DNA of 64,000 bases from an uncultured Pseudomonadota bacterium (GTDB lineage Bacteria > Pseudomonadota > Alphaproteobacteria > Rs-D84), in the NCBI GenBank assembly GCA_900320405.1, contig OOHM01000002.1, positions 95,211 to 159,210 of the forward strand, given 5' to 3'. A program made the position numbers and the translations under genes. Of the stretch, positions 40,590-50,041 are shown piece by piece. How positions within the stretch are numbered: the stretch's first letter is position 1; each line of letters opens with the position of its first letter. The notes beneath the pieces were generated by a model. The model had not been told where the DNA came from and did not search any database. It saw only the letters and a program-made list of their open reading frames with translations.

Positions 40590-42194
40590 TTATTCGGATA
40601 TTTCAACAGAATCTATGTATGTGCGACTTACGTTTTCCAACGGAACAGGACTGTAATTTTCTGCGGTAATAGAAAATTCGTTTTCATTGTTGGGTAATAC
40701 CGTCACGGATGAAAATGCCAAATCAGTGTTCGCGTTTGTTGTGACGGTGTGATTTGCCCCAAATGTCTTTGACCGATATTTTCCGCGCAACCGTTCAGGA
40801 ATGTTGATGTAATCCATCGGGTTTACACCGGCGCCCGCCAACGACATTGGTTCGGCCGATGTCACATAATTTGTCGCGGTTGTGTATACGGGAACCGTGA
40901 ACGCCGCCGCCGGTTTCTTTACCATTGTTGTTGTTCCGTCACCATTAATGCGCATAATCTGTAATGCGCGTTCATTTGAACCACTGGGGCGCAAACGGAA
41001 CAATCCGTTTATACCGATATAGCCACTTGGGTTCATAAGATATGACGCCGTCGCATCTTTGGCCCGCACGGCCCCGAATGCCAATATGGCCGTGTCATAA
41101 CCGATTGCCGCCATACGCGATGGTGGGGTGCCGGTGGCGTTTTCATATATACCTGAAAATTCGGTTGGAATTTCGGGCAGTGTTGCAAAAACCGCCCCGG
41201 TCATTGCGACATCGGATGCGATATCGCCATCTTCCCACAATGGTGTGCCATAAAATCCGGCATCGCGTGTGCCCAGCCCATAATACCGCATGAATGACAC
41301 CAAAGATTTTGTATCATCACCCGTCCCCAGGAACAATATAGAATCGTATGGTAATTTACCCAATGTATCTGTACGATTTATGTTTTCCAATTGGCGCGCA
41401 ATGTTTGCGCGTTCGGCGGCCGACAGGTTTTCTTTGTTCAATATATCAGACAAAATTTCTTTGGCGCGCGTGTTTGCCGCATTTCGTGCCGTATACATCG
41501 TGGCCGCCATTGCCGCAGATTTAATAGATTCTGTGTCGTGTTCGTTATAGTAAAATACACCGGTATTGCGTATGTTGTATGTGCCCGTCATAGACTTTGC
41601 CGCACCGGCCATTGTGCGTCCAGATGTGTTATCTGGGGCGATAATTATGAATTGGCTGTCACCGCGTGCACGCATTTCTTGGATTGTTGCTTCGATAGTG
41701 TTTGTTGGAACCAACGATACACTGAACACGCCATCACCCACCGCGGATATATCCGAAGTGAACGATAAAGCAGGCATATCAGATGGCTTTATTTCGCGTA
41801 AAATTTTTGCATTTTGTGCAAATACCGGTCCAATAATAATGCCGGGATTTGATGCAACCGCCGAACGTATTACATTGGTGACATCACCGGTGCCCGTGTC
41901 ATAAAAATCTATGCGTGTGCCGGGGGATGCGAATTGCATTGCGGCGGCCTCGATCGCGGGACGAATTGATTTTCCTATGGATGCATTTGGACCAGATGTG
42001 GGCAATAAAACCGCAACAGATTCGGTTGAATCCGTGCCGTACATTCCGGCGCTGAAACTTCCGTACTGTAATTGGGCAGGTGTTGAAACACTTGCACGGT
42101 CATATTCTGAATACCACCGATTGTTTGTACCACTGCACCCGGTCAAAATGGCCGATATGCAAATAAAACGAAGAATGTTTTTTATAATATGCAT
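40590..42194 (-). CDS. Penicillin-binding protein activator LpoA-like lipoprotein
   Basis: About 534 residues with a lipoprotein signal (FICISAILTGCS) and a periplasmic-binding-protein fold of the LpoA/leucine-binding type: VAVLLPTSGPNASIGKSIRP, a following PGTRIDFYDTGTG, GIIIGPVFAQNAKIL and later YDSILFLGTGDD. It is divergent from rsmI, the same arrangement as lpoA/rsmI in other Proteobacteria, which supports the call. In E. coli LpoA activates PBP1a; whether this alpha form does is not known. I start at ATG 42194, nearest the signal sequence; ATG 42221 is possible. Confidence 0.82.
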   Translation of the reverse strand: MHIIKNILRFICISAILTGCSGTNNRWYSEYDRASVSTPAQLQYGSFSAGMYGTDSTESVAVLLPTSGPNASIGKSIRPAIEAAAMQFASPGTRIDFYDTGTGDVTNVIRSAVASNPGIIIGPVFAQNAKILREIKPSDMPALSFTSDISAVGDGVFSVSLVPTNTIEATIQEMRARGDSQFIIIAPDNTSGRTMAGAAKSMTGTYNIRNTGVFYYNEHDTESIKSAAMAATMYTARNAANTRAKEILSDILNKENLSAAERANIARQLENINRTDTLGKLPYDSILFLGTGDDTKSLVSFMRYYGLGTRDAGFYGTPLWEDGDIASDVAMTGAVFATLPEIPTEFSGIYENATGTPPSRMAAIGYDTAILAFGAVRAKDATASYLMNPSGYIGINGLFRLRPSGSNERALQIMRINGDGTTTMVKKPAAAFTVPVYTTATNYVTSAEPMSLAGAGVNPMDYINIPERLRGKYRSKTFGANHTVTTNANTDLAFSSVTVLPNNENEFSITAENYSPVPLENVSRTYIDSVEISE

Positions 42195-42242
42195 TGAAAA
42201 ATCCATTTTATTTTGTATCATTTTACTACAAAGGATTTAGAA

Positions 42243-43040
42243 ATGCAATCAGGGCTTTACATTGTTGGCACGCCTATTGGCAATTTATCTGATTTGTCAC
42301 CGCGTGCGGTCGAAGTTTTGAAAAATGTTGACATTATTGCCGCCGAAGACACGCGCGTGTTTGGTAAAATTGCATCACATTTTGATATTAAAACGCGTCG
42401 TGTTTCGTGCCATGAACACAATGAACGCGAAGTTATTGGCGATTTAATTGAACGTATTGTTGGTGGCGCATCGGTTGCGGTGGTATCTGATGCGGGGATG
42501 CCGGGAATCAGTGACCCGGGTTTTCGTATTGTGCGTGCGGCACGCGATGCAAATTTGCCGGTGTTTGTTGTACCGGGGCCGACGGCGGTTATATCTGCAT
42601 TGGTATTAAGTGGTTTCCCAACCGACCGGTTTACTTTCTGCGGTTTTTTTGATGACAAGAAATTGCGTGATGATAACCGTATCCGTCATACAATTGTTTA
42701 CTATGAAAGTCCGAATCGGGTAAAGACCACAATTGCCGCAATTGCGCGTGTTATGCCTGAAAGAAAGATTGCCATTGTTCGTGAAATAACAAAAATTCAC
42801 GAGGAGACAATTATCGGGTATCCGGCGGATTTGTTGAATATTGACCCACCGCGTGGCGAAATCGTGTTGGTTGTTGCACCGGCGCCAGAACATAAAATGT
42901 CGGATGCAGAAATTTCAGAGATTGTAAATGATGTTGCGATGAATTCTACCAAGGGCGCCGCGGCCGATTTGGCGGCACGTACCGGGATTTCTAAAAAAGA
43001 GGCATATAAGCGTCTGTTGGCCAGGGATGGTGAAAAATGA
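42243..43040 (+). CDS. rsmI: 16S rRNA (cytidine(1402)-2'-O)-methyltransferase
   Basis: 265 residues of the SAM-dependent tetrapyrrole-methylase fold: LYIVGTPIGNLSDLSPRAVE, AAEDTRVFGK, VVSDAGMPGISDPG and VPGPTAVISALVLSGFPTDR. It 2'-O-methylates C1402 in the decoding centre. AAGGA lies before ATG 42243. It overlaps engB by four bases, and engB overlaps addB, so this is a tight operon. Confidence 0.96.
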   Translation: MQSGLYIVGTPIGNLSDLSPRAVEVLKNVDIIAAEDTRVFGKIASHFDIKTRRVSCHEHNEREVIGDLIERIVGGASVAVVSDAGMPGISDPGFRIVRAARDANLPVFVVPGPTAVISALVLSGFPTDRFTFCGFFDDKKLRDDNRIRHTIVYYESPNRVKTTIAAIARVMPERKIAIVREITKIHEETIIGYPADLLNIDPPRGEIVLVVAPAPEHKMSDAEISEIVNDVAMNSTKGAAADLAARTGISKKEAYKRLLARDGEK

Positions 43041-43591
43041 TAAAATTTGTTGGTGGTTTTGAAAATGTTTGTGATTTACCGGAAACCCAATTTCCGGAAT
43101 ATGCCTTTGCCGGGCGCAGTAATGTTGGTAAATCGTCACTTATAAATGCGATACTCAATGTACCTGTGGCTCGCACATCTAATACACCGGGGCGAACCCA
43201 AACACTGAATATGTTTAATGTTCACGATAAAATCACAATTGTGGATTTGCCCGGGTATGGTTATGCGCGCGTGTCGCGTACCGATGCCGTGCGATGGATG
43301 ATGCGTTTTCAAGAATATATAACAACGCGGCGTCAATTAAAAAGATTGTTTGTATTAATCGATTCGCGAATCGGGCCGCGTGATTCTGATTTAGAACTTA
43401 TGAATTTCTGCGATTTGAACGGGATTTCGTATCAGGTTGTTTATACCAAGAAAGATAAACGCGTGCGCGAATCAAACCAGATGAAAATAGATTCTGGTTT
43501 ACATCCGGCAATGATAGACGATGTTTTAGAAACTTCGGCCGAGAAAAAATACGGAATTGAAAATATAAGGGCAATAATTGGAATCAAATAG
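43037..43591 (+). CDS. engB: Ribosome biogenesis GTP-binding protein EngB (YihA/YsxC)
   Basis: 184-residue TRAFAC GTPase: G1 GRSNVGKSS, G2 TPGRTQ, G3 DLPGYGYA, G4 YTKKDK (TKxD) and the typical EngB start IKFVGGFENVCDLPETQFPE. Involved in late 50S assembly. It overlaps rsmI by four and addB by fourteen bases. Confidence 0.96.
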   Translation: MIKFVGGFENVCDLPETQFPEYAFAGRSNVGKSSLINAILNVPVARTSNTPGRTQTLNMFNVHDKITIVDLPGYGYARVSRTDAVRWMMRFQEYITTRRQLKRLFVLIDSRIGPRDSDLELMNFCDLNGISYQVVYTKKDKRVRESNQMKIDSGLHPAMIDDVLETSAEKKYGIENIRAIIGIK

Positions 43592-46100
43592 CAATATTTT
43601 TTGCGTTTCAAATCCCGCCAAAATTTTGGATGGTCTGTGGCGGGTTATGACCGAATCGGGCATACCGATTCCAAATATTTTATTGTTTGTACCAAGTCGT
43701 CGTGCCGCAAGAAGTGTTGAAAAAATGATTGCAGAAAAATCCGGTGGTGCGGCAATTTTGCCGCGTATTGTTCCGTTGGGTGAAGGTGTTGATGACATAA
43801 TAGATGAAGATTATTCTGGTACCGTTTCGGAATTGGAGCGGGTGGTTACAGTCGCATACCTAATTTCTGGATTGCCAAATGTTCGAAACATATCGACCGC
43901 GTTGCCGATTGCACGCACATTGATAACAATGCAGGACTATTTGGAAAACAGCGGTATTGATATATCAGATATAGATTGGAAAAATTTGGTTGATGAAAAA
44001 TATGCACGACATTTTCAAGACAAAGCAGAATTGTTGAATATATTGGCGCGGGCATCAAATGAAATTTTTGCGGGTCGTGAAACAGAAATAAAACGTCGGA
44101 ATCGCGATGCATACGCGTGGTGTGATTATGTTAAAAAAATGCCGGTGAACGATTCTTTGATTGTTGTATGTGGTTCCACGGGTAGCGTACCAACAACACG
44201 AAAATTGATGTCGGAAATTGCAAAATTACCAAATGGTCGAATAATATTGTCTGGCAAGATTTCCGGCGTATACAACGATTTTGAATTAGATACAAATCCG
44301 TATAATTCGGAATATAAGTTTTTGTTAGAAATAGGTGTTGATTATAAATCTGTGCAGGAAATAAATGTTGGGCCGTCACATATAGATTTTATGAATCGTG
44401 CGTTTGGAAATGTTTATCAGGATATGGGCATTTATGATTTATCAAATTGTCATTTAATCGAGGCATCACGGGAATCAGAAGAGGCCGCCGCCGTGGCCGA
44501 GGTTGCCGCGCGCGCAGTTAAACAAAATAAATCTGTTTTGATTATCACGCCCGATTCCGCAGGAAACCAGCGTTTAATGACGGAATTTATGGTACGAAAT
44601 ATTGATGCCGATTTTTCCGGCGGACAAATTGGAACCGCAACATCGGCGGGACGTGCGATACTGAATATCTTGGATGATTGGATTCAATCGGGCGTGGACA
44701 CATTTGCGGAAACATATTACAGAAACAATTTCAATTTGTTCGATACCGTGGCAGATATTATAGAAACATTTTCTGATAATTTATCACCGCAATTTGCTGT
44801 TGATGACCCGGCCAGTATTCAGGTTTGGAACCAGATAAAGAATTTATCAGATTGTTTGAATGCGCAAAAAATTCGTGTTGATGTGAATGATGCGCGTGCG
44901 TTTATTGCGGATGCACTTTCGGGTGTTCGGGTGCGCCGTCCAATGAATGATGCGGCGCCGGTTGTTGTGTTGGGAACCATAGAATCGCGTATGCAGACCG
45001 CAGATGTTATCATATTGACCGGGCTTAACGATGGAATGTTCCCGGCAACCGGGTATGAAAACCCGTGGTTACCACGTGGAATTGCAAACAAAATTGGTTT
45101 GCCGTCACCGAATCACAAAGTATCTTTGATGGCATTGGATTTTATAAACCTGTCCTGTGGAAACGATGTTTATTGGACACGCAGTAAAATATCCGGTGGT
45201 GTCCAGACGGCGGAATCGCGGTTCTTGTCGCGTGTGATTGTTGCAGGTGGCGCGTTTGATAAATCGGTTGGTGCCGATATATTGGCGACGGTGCGTGGCC
45301 GTGATTCGGTTGTGGGCACACCGTTGGATTATTCCGACCCGGTGCCGCCCGCCGATTGGTCGGATGTGTTTGTGACAGAAATTGAAAAATTAATACATAA
45401 CCCGTATGTGTTCTATGTTCATCATATATTGCGTTTGCGCCGGGTCGATGATTATTGGGTCGCCCCCGATGCGCGCGATTTTGGTAATTTGGTGCACGAC
45501 ACAATTGAACACGCAGAATCTGGTGCGACGGCGGATTACCTGGTTGCAGAAATGGATCGCCGTGCACGTGAAAAATTGGGCCATAATAATTTGATATTCT
45601 GGTTTTGGCATCGGCGATTTGTTGAAATGGCACCGACAATTGCCGATATGTTGGCGCGTACACCGAATGCAAAAACCGAGATTGAAGGTGCCATCGAAAT
45701 TGCAGGTCGTACCGTTCGGGCGCGTGCAGACAGAATATGGCAAACCGGTGTTTTAGATATAAAAACCGGTTCTGCACCAACCAGAAGTCAATTAATGTTG
45801 GGCAATATGCCACAATTACCGTTAGAGGCATATATGTTAAAAAATGGCGGTTTTACAATGTATAGAACGAATTCGCCGTTTATACCGACTATGGAGTTTT
45901 TGCAATTGCGGGCCGGCGATGTGCGCCCAATTCAATATGATGCCGATGAAACAGATGAAATGATAAATGCTGCGGTCGCCAAAGTGACAGAAGTGTTTAA
46001 TTGGTTTTCGGCCGGTAAAATGGGATATGAATACCGGAAAACCGGGGATATGAAGTATAAAGAATATGACGATTTTGCCCGGGCGGATGAACGTGACTAG
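43578..46100 (+). CDS. addB: Double-strand break repair protein AddB, alphaproteobacterial type
   Basis: 840 residues. The N-terminus starts as in AddB (NIFCVSNPAKILDGLWRVM, LLFVPSRRAARSVEK), with a degenerate helicase-like body (TIESRMQTADVIILTGLNDG, GMFPATG) and a C-terminal RecB-like nuclease region (ARDFGNLVHDTIEHAE, then DIKTGSAPTRSQLMLGNMPQ with the DxK-type motif). AddAB processes double-strand ends for RecA loading. The start is TTG 43578, inside the end of engB. addA is not within the next genes, which are on the other strand. Confidence 0.9.
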   Translation: MESNSNIFCVSNPAKILDGLWRVMTESGIPIPNILLFVPSRRAARSVEKMIAEKSGGAAILPRIVPLGEGVDDIIDEDYSGTVSELERVVTVAYLISGLPNVRNISTALPIARTLITMQDYLENSGIDISDIDWKNLVDEKYARHFQDKAELLNILARASNEIFAGRETEIKRRNRDAYAWCDYVKKMPVNDSLIVVCGSTGSVPTTRKLMSEIAKLPNGRIILSGKISGVYNDFELDTNPYNSEYKFLLEIGVDYKSVQEINVGPSHIDFMNRAFGNVYQDMGIYDLSNCHLIEASRESEEAAAVAEVAARAVKQNKSVLIITPDSAGNQRLMTEFMVRNIDADFSGGQIGTATSAGRAILNILDDWIQSGVDTFAETYYRNNFNLFDTVADIIETFSDNLSPQFAVDDPASIQVWNQIKNLSDCLNAQKIRVDVNDARAFIADALSGVRVRRPMNDAAPVVVLGTIESRMQTADVIILTGLNDGMFPATGYENPWLPRGIANKIGLPSPNHKVSLMALDFINLSCGNDVYWTRSKISGGVQTAESRFLSRVIVAGGAFDKSVGADILATVRGRDSVVGTPLDYSDPVPPADWSDVFVTEIEKLIHNPYVFYVHHILRLRRVDDYWVAPDARDFGNLVHDTIEHAESGATADYLVAEMDRRAREKLGHNNLIFWFWHRRFVEMAPTIADMLARTPNAKTEIEGAIEIAGRTVRARADRIWQTGVLDIKTGSAPTRSQLMLGNMPQLPLEAYMLKNGGFTMYRTNSPFIPTMEFLQLRAGDVRPIQYDADETDEMINAAVAKVTEVFNWFSAGKMGYEYRKTGDMKYKEYDDFARADERD

Positions 46101-46867
46101 TCAAATTTAATCATCAACCCACAATGATCGGTCGGCTTGTTCGCAATACGCGGGGATTTATCAATTTCACAGGTTTTAATTTTTTTTGCCGCCGTGCGAT
46201 TCGCCAAGAAGTAATCAAGACGCAAACCTTGGTTATTACCGACTGTGTCGCGACCACGATAACCGTACCAAGTATAATCGATTTCATCTGGATGTATTGC
46301 GCGCCACGCATCCATCCAACCGGCATCCAGCCATTTTTGCATTATTTCGCGTGCCGCGGGCGCAGATATACTGGACCCGATGTAATTTTTGGGGTTCCAT
46401 ATATCTTTATCAGTGATTGCAATATTAAAATCACCCCCAATTATGACGGGCTCTTCGGAATCAATATATTGCGATATGTAATCGGTAAATGCGCGCATCC
46501 AATCCAGTTTATATTGAAATTTGGGGGAATCTTCGGATTCGCCGTTGGGCATATATACATTTATAATACGGACGCGTCCATCAATTACCGTTTCCAAAAA
46601 TCGCGCGTTTGTATCGGAATAATTTGGCATTCCGCGAATTACATCTTCAATAGAAAATTTAGAAAATGTCGCGACGCCGTTCCAACTTTTTTGGCCGTAA
46701 ACCCGTATGTTATAACCATATTCTTCAAACAGGTTATGTGGAAAAGCGGCATTTTCAACCTTTAATTCTTGAACCAAAATGGTGTCGTATTCGCCAGATT
46801 TCAATATGTCCAGGAACGATTCGATATGTGCGCGCACAGAGTTTATATTAAGTGTAAGTATTTTCAT
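46097..46867 (-). CDS. xthA: Exodeoxyribonuclease III
   Basis: About 256 residues of the Exo III/AP endonuclease family: MKILTLNINSVRAH, ILVQELKV (metal Glu), INVYMPNGE, IIGGDFNIA, IDYTWYGYRG, LRLDYFLA and the catalytic PTDHCG. It cuts at AP sites left by Ung and other glycosylases in this window. I begin at ATG 46867 with the canonical N-terminus; the open frame upstream is not family-like. It overlaps the addB stop by four bases, convergently. Confidence 0.95.
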   Translation of the reverse strand: MKILTLNINSVRAHIESFLDILKSGEYDTILVQELKVENAAFPHNLFEEYGYNIRVYGQKSWNGVATFSKFSIEDVIRGMPNYSDTNARFLETVIDGRVRIINVYMPNGESEDSPKFQYKLDWMRAFTDYISQYIDSEEPVIIGGDFNIAITDKDIWNPKNYIGSSISAPAAREIMQKWLDAGWMDAWRAIHPDEIDYTWYGYRGRDTVGNNQGLRLDYFLANRTAAKKIKTCEIDKSPRIANKPTDHCGLMIKFD

Positions 46868-46869
46868 AT

Positions 46870-46897
46870 TTGCAATATTTCCTTTTATCGCTATAAT
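46870..46897 (+). promoter_or_regulatory. Promoter of the acyl-ligase gene
   Basis: TTGCAA (46870-46875) and TATAAT (46892-46897), 16-bp spacer, 40 bases before ATG 46937. Confidence 0.65.
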
Positions 46898-46936
46898 AAT
46901 CACCAGGTTTGATAAAAACAACAAGGAATTTTAGTT

Positions 46937-48517
46937 ATGAATATGTTTCAGTTTTTAGAAGAAACAACCGCAAAATGGCCAAATGTTGTGTATTTGGTTC
47001 GCGAAGGTGTCACCTATGCGGGTTTCCTGGAATTGGTTAAACGGCGCGCGGCCACATTATATGACAAAGGTGTGCGTGCGGGGGATGTTGTGGGCATTTT
47101 GTCGCACAATATACCGGCGTTTCCAATTACTTTGTTCGCGGTGTGGTATTTGGGTGGGACGGTTTTGTTGTTGGATACAAACCTGACACCATTTGAATAT
47201 GATAATATGGCAAAAATTACCAAATGCAGATTTGTTTGTGCCGAAAAATCGTTCTTTTACAAAACCAAGGTTTTTGAATTTATAGAAATTACCGCCGATG
47301 ATGGTGATGTTAACCCAAAGTTGAAACCGGCAAAATTAAAGGAACAAGATATTGCGACGCTTTCGTTTACATCTGGGTCAACCGGCACGCCCAAGGTTGT
47401 ACCATTAACACACTATAATTTGATAGAGTGTTCAAATTCTTTGTTGGATATGCGCGAATGGTTGTCGGCGGGTGATATTTTGTATGGATTCTTGCCGATG
47501 TATCATATTTTTGGTTTTGCGGTTGAAATACTTGCCACATTAAGGTATGGTGCCGGCGTGTTGTTGCAACCAACCGTAAATCCCAAAGAAATAATGGCGG
47601 ACTTCAAAAAATATCGTCCACAAATTATTCCGGCGGTTCCCCGTTTGTTCGAGGTTTTTCGTAATAAAATTATTGATGGTATTAAGGCAAAACATAAATG
47701 GTGGCTGTTCAGTTTCGTTATGAAAAATGCCGAATTATTGCGTAAAATAGGCCTATCAAAATTGGTGGATGCGGTGTATAAACCTGTGTTGGATATTTTT
47801 GGTGGTCGCGCCCGATTGATTATTGCGGGTGGTGCGGCGACAAAACCGGAAATTGAAAATTTCTATTTGGCATTGGGCTTGGGCTTTATCCAGGGTTATG
47901 GTATGACCGAAACGGTTGGACCAATATGTATTTCCAAACCGTGTCGTGGGCGCGTGCCGTTTGCGTTTGGTGCGCCAACAACCAACAATGTGGTCGAGAT
48001 TCGTAATAAAAATGCAGATGGCGTCGGTATTTTGTGGATTAAGGGCAGACAGGTCTTTGGTGGTTATTTGAATAACGATGCGGTAAATAAAGAAGTGTTT
48101 GATGATCGCGGATTCTTTAACACCGGTGATATGGTGTCTATGGATAAAAATGGCGAATTGCACTTTGCCGGTCGTAAAAAACAGGTTATCGTTCTGGACA
48201 GTGGTAAAAATGTTTACCCCGATGAATTAGAGGGTTTATTTATCACGATTCCGGGCGTGAAAAATGTTGCGGTGTTTGAACATCGTGTCAAAGATAAAAC
48301 CGTTGCATACGGTGTGTTTAGTGTAGAGCAGGGTATGACCATGGAAAAACTGGCGGCGGCAATTGCGCACGCAAACAAGCGGGTTGCGTCGTATAAGTGG
48401 GTGACGCATTTTGCAATGACAACCGAAGATTTACCAACAACCAGTACGCAAAAGGTCAAACACCACATCGTCCGTCAGAATTTGATTGATGGTAAATATC
48501 CGGATAGGAAAGAATAG
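46937..48517 (+). CDS. AMP-forming acyl-CoA synthetase/ligase
   Basis: 526 residues of the ANL superfamily: P-loop LSFTSGSTGTPKVVPLTH, A4-like MYHIFGF, A5 IQGYGMTETVG, A7 FFNTGDMVSMDKNGELHFAGR with the hinge GRKKQVIVLDSGKNVYPDELE, and a catalytic Lys region near the end (TSTQKVKHH). It activates a carboxylate as acyl-AMP and probably forms a CoA or ACP thioester. Long-chain fatty acids are the likely substrate by similarity to FadD-like enzymes, but this cannot be proved from sequence. Monocistronic. Confidence 0.88.
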   Translation: MNMFQFLEETTAKWPNVVYLVREGVTYAGFLELVKRRAATLYDKGVRAGDVVGILSHNIPAFPITLFAVWYLGGTVLLLDTNLTPFEYDNMAKITKCRFVCAEKSFFYKTKVFEFIEITADDGDVNPKLKPAKLKEQDIATLSFTSGSTGTPKVVPLTHYNLIECSNSLLDMREWLSAGDILYGFLPMYHIFGFAVEILATLRYGAGVLLQPTVNPKEIMADFKKYRPQIIPAVPRLFEVFRNKIIDGIKAKHKWWLFSFVMKNAELLRKIGLSKLVDAVYKPVLDIFGGRARLIIAGGAATKPEIENFYLALGLGFIQGYGMTETVGPICISKPCRGRVPFAFGAPTTNNVVEIRNKNADGVGILWIKGRQVFGGYLNNDAVNKEVFDDRGFFNTGDMVSMDKNGELHFAGRKKQVIVLDSGKNVYPDELEGLFITIPGVKNVAVFEHRVKDKTVAYGVFSVEQGMTMEKLAAAIAHANKRVASYKWVTHFAMTTEDLPTTSTQKVKHHIVRQNLIDGKYPDRKE

Positions 48518-48525
48518 AGGTTAAT

Positions 48526-48556
48526 AAAACAGCGCTACAATTATACGCGCTGTTTT
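48526..48556. terminator. Bidirectional terminator
   Basis: 10-bp stem AAAACAGCGC (48526-48535) with GCGCTGTTTT (48547-48556). It separates the acyl-ligase gene from the convergent secreted-protein gene. Confidence 0.8.
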
Positions 48557-48580
48557 CGTGTTTATGTAATATAAAATTAG

Positions 48581-49960
48581 TTATTGTACAAAAGTTTGTA
48601 CTACATCTATCATATAAATGCCCTCAAGCTCATTATTAGCATTTATGGTTGACTGATCGCTATCAAATGCATACCACACAGTGTTGACACTACATGTATC
48701 TCTGGTTGTACATAAATTTCCTTGTACATATGTTATCAGCCCAACATCATCTGGTAAATTCAAAATATATCGTTTTGTTAATTGAGTAGTTAGGACACCA
48801 TTGTCCCAGTAATAACTTAGATTATAGTCTTCCAAGTAATGCCCCATATTACGTTTGGTTACACTAAAAAGAATGCCGCCGTCTTGAAAAGCTTCCGTTT
48901 GGTAAAAACACCATTTTTCTGAAAAAACACCATCGCAAATAGTGTCACGTATAAGGATTTGTAATTCTCCTTCTTGGTCTGTTGTTGTAATTCCTGGTGC
49001 AAAATACCAATACTTGGTTACTAAACTATCATATCGTGTGTTCATGTTTTGCAAATAAAAATTGTTTCCTTGTGTGCCGCCACCGGGATTTGTTGTCATT
49101 GCATCAAGTGCGTTTTTTACGGCTGTTGCGGTAACCAATTGGTTTTCGTTTGCAATATTATCCAGATTATTGACTATCATATTTTGTTTTATATCAAACC
49201 CTGCGCCATCAATATTAGTGTATGATTCAAGATAATTACTGTTGGTGAGAGGAGTCCATCTGCCATTTGCAGCGCCGAAACTTACCGTTGTTGATTTATC
49301 TTGTTTTTCATTCAATGCGTTTGTTACAACTTTGTTTTGTACGGGGTGGGTGCTGGTTGTGGATAAATTTCCGTCAATGATAATAGTATCGTCACCACCG
49401 ATTACTACGTCGCCAATATGAATAACAGCCAAATTTCCGTTCGGATCGGTCCAGGTCATATTACCCTTATCGTCAAGTTGTGGCAGTTTTTTGATTACAT
49501 CTGATAGCATATCATCTATTTCCGCCTTGGTGTATGTTTTTGATTCTACGCTGGTTGTTATTTTGTCATTTATATTTTCTTCCTTTAATACGGTGTGCTG
49601 TATGGCTTCGGCCTGGTCTAGTTTCGATTGTAATTCCTCAATACGCGTGTCAATCACTTTTAATTCTTGCTGTGCATTTTTTGTATCTTTAATTTTGCCG
49701 GGATTAAGACCTTTGGCACCCTTTAATAAAGCAATACGCGATTCGGTTGGTTCGGTCGCAATTTGTGTTGTTGTAACAGATGGCGTAGAAACCGACGAAG
49801 TTTTCATTGTTGGCGTCCGCAGTGTTCCGGCACGTGCGGTCGTTGATGGTGCCGTCACTGTTGCGGTGTTTCCGATTCTTTGTGGTGCCTTTAACGATGC
49901 TGCCCCGAATGACGCAGTTGTTATTGTGACAAGTGCGGTCATAGTCAGAATTTTTTTCAT
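48581..49960 (-). CDS. Secreted protein with phage-tail-fibre-like motifs
   Basis: 459 residues: signal peptide (TITTASFGA, cut before ASL), a Thr/Ser-rich stretch (TTARAGTLRTPTMKTSS), a coiled coil (DTRIEELQSKLDQAEAIQ), then YTKAEIDDMLSDV and STHPVQNKVVTNALNEKQDK. These are words of bacteriophage tail fibres and collar-like trimeric proteins. A Cys-bearing C-terminal region follows (CDGVFSEKWCFY, NLCTTRDTCSVN). No phage genes surround it. It may be a trimeric surface fibre, related in style to the protein at 2636. Function unknown. Confidence 0.7.
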   Translation of the reverse strand: MKKILTMTALVTITTASFGAASLKAPQRIGNTATVTAPSTTARAGTLRTPTMKTSSVSTPSVTTTQIATEPTESRIALLKGAKGLNPGKIKDTKNAQQELKVIDTRIEELQSKLDQAEAIQHTVLKEENINDKITTSVESKTYTKAEIDDMLSDVIKKLPQLDDKGNMTWTDPNGNLAVIHIGDVVIGGDDTIIIDGNLSTTSTHPVQNKVVTNALNEKQDKSTTVSFGAANGRWTPLTNSNYLESYTNIDGAGFDIKQNMIVNNLDNIANENQLVTATAVKNALDAMTTNPGGGTQGNNFYLQNMNTRYDSLVTKYWYFAPGITTTDQEGELQILIRDTICDGVFSEKWCFYQTEAFQDGGILFSVTKRNMGHYLEDYNLSYYWDNGVLTTQLTKRYILNLPDDVGLITYVQGNLCTTRDTCSVNTVWYAFDSDQSTINANNELEGIYMIDVVQTFVQ

Positions 49961-50041
49961 TTCTCTCCATCCTTTTTTATATCACTTTCAGCGTGAATTA
50001 TATCATATTTTGGGGAATAATAAAATGTGTCTTGGAAAAAA

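Noticed and set aside
48581..49960. Prophage remnant based on tail-fibre motifs
   Set aside because: No capsid, terminase, integrase or lysis gene is near, and the protein has a Sec signal peptide, unlike phage tail proteins.
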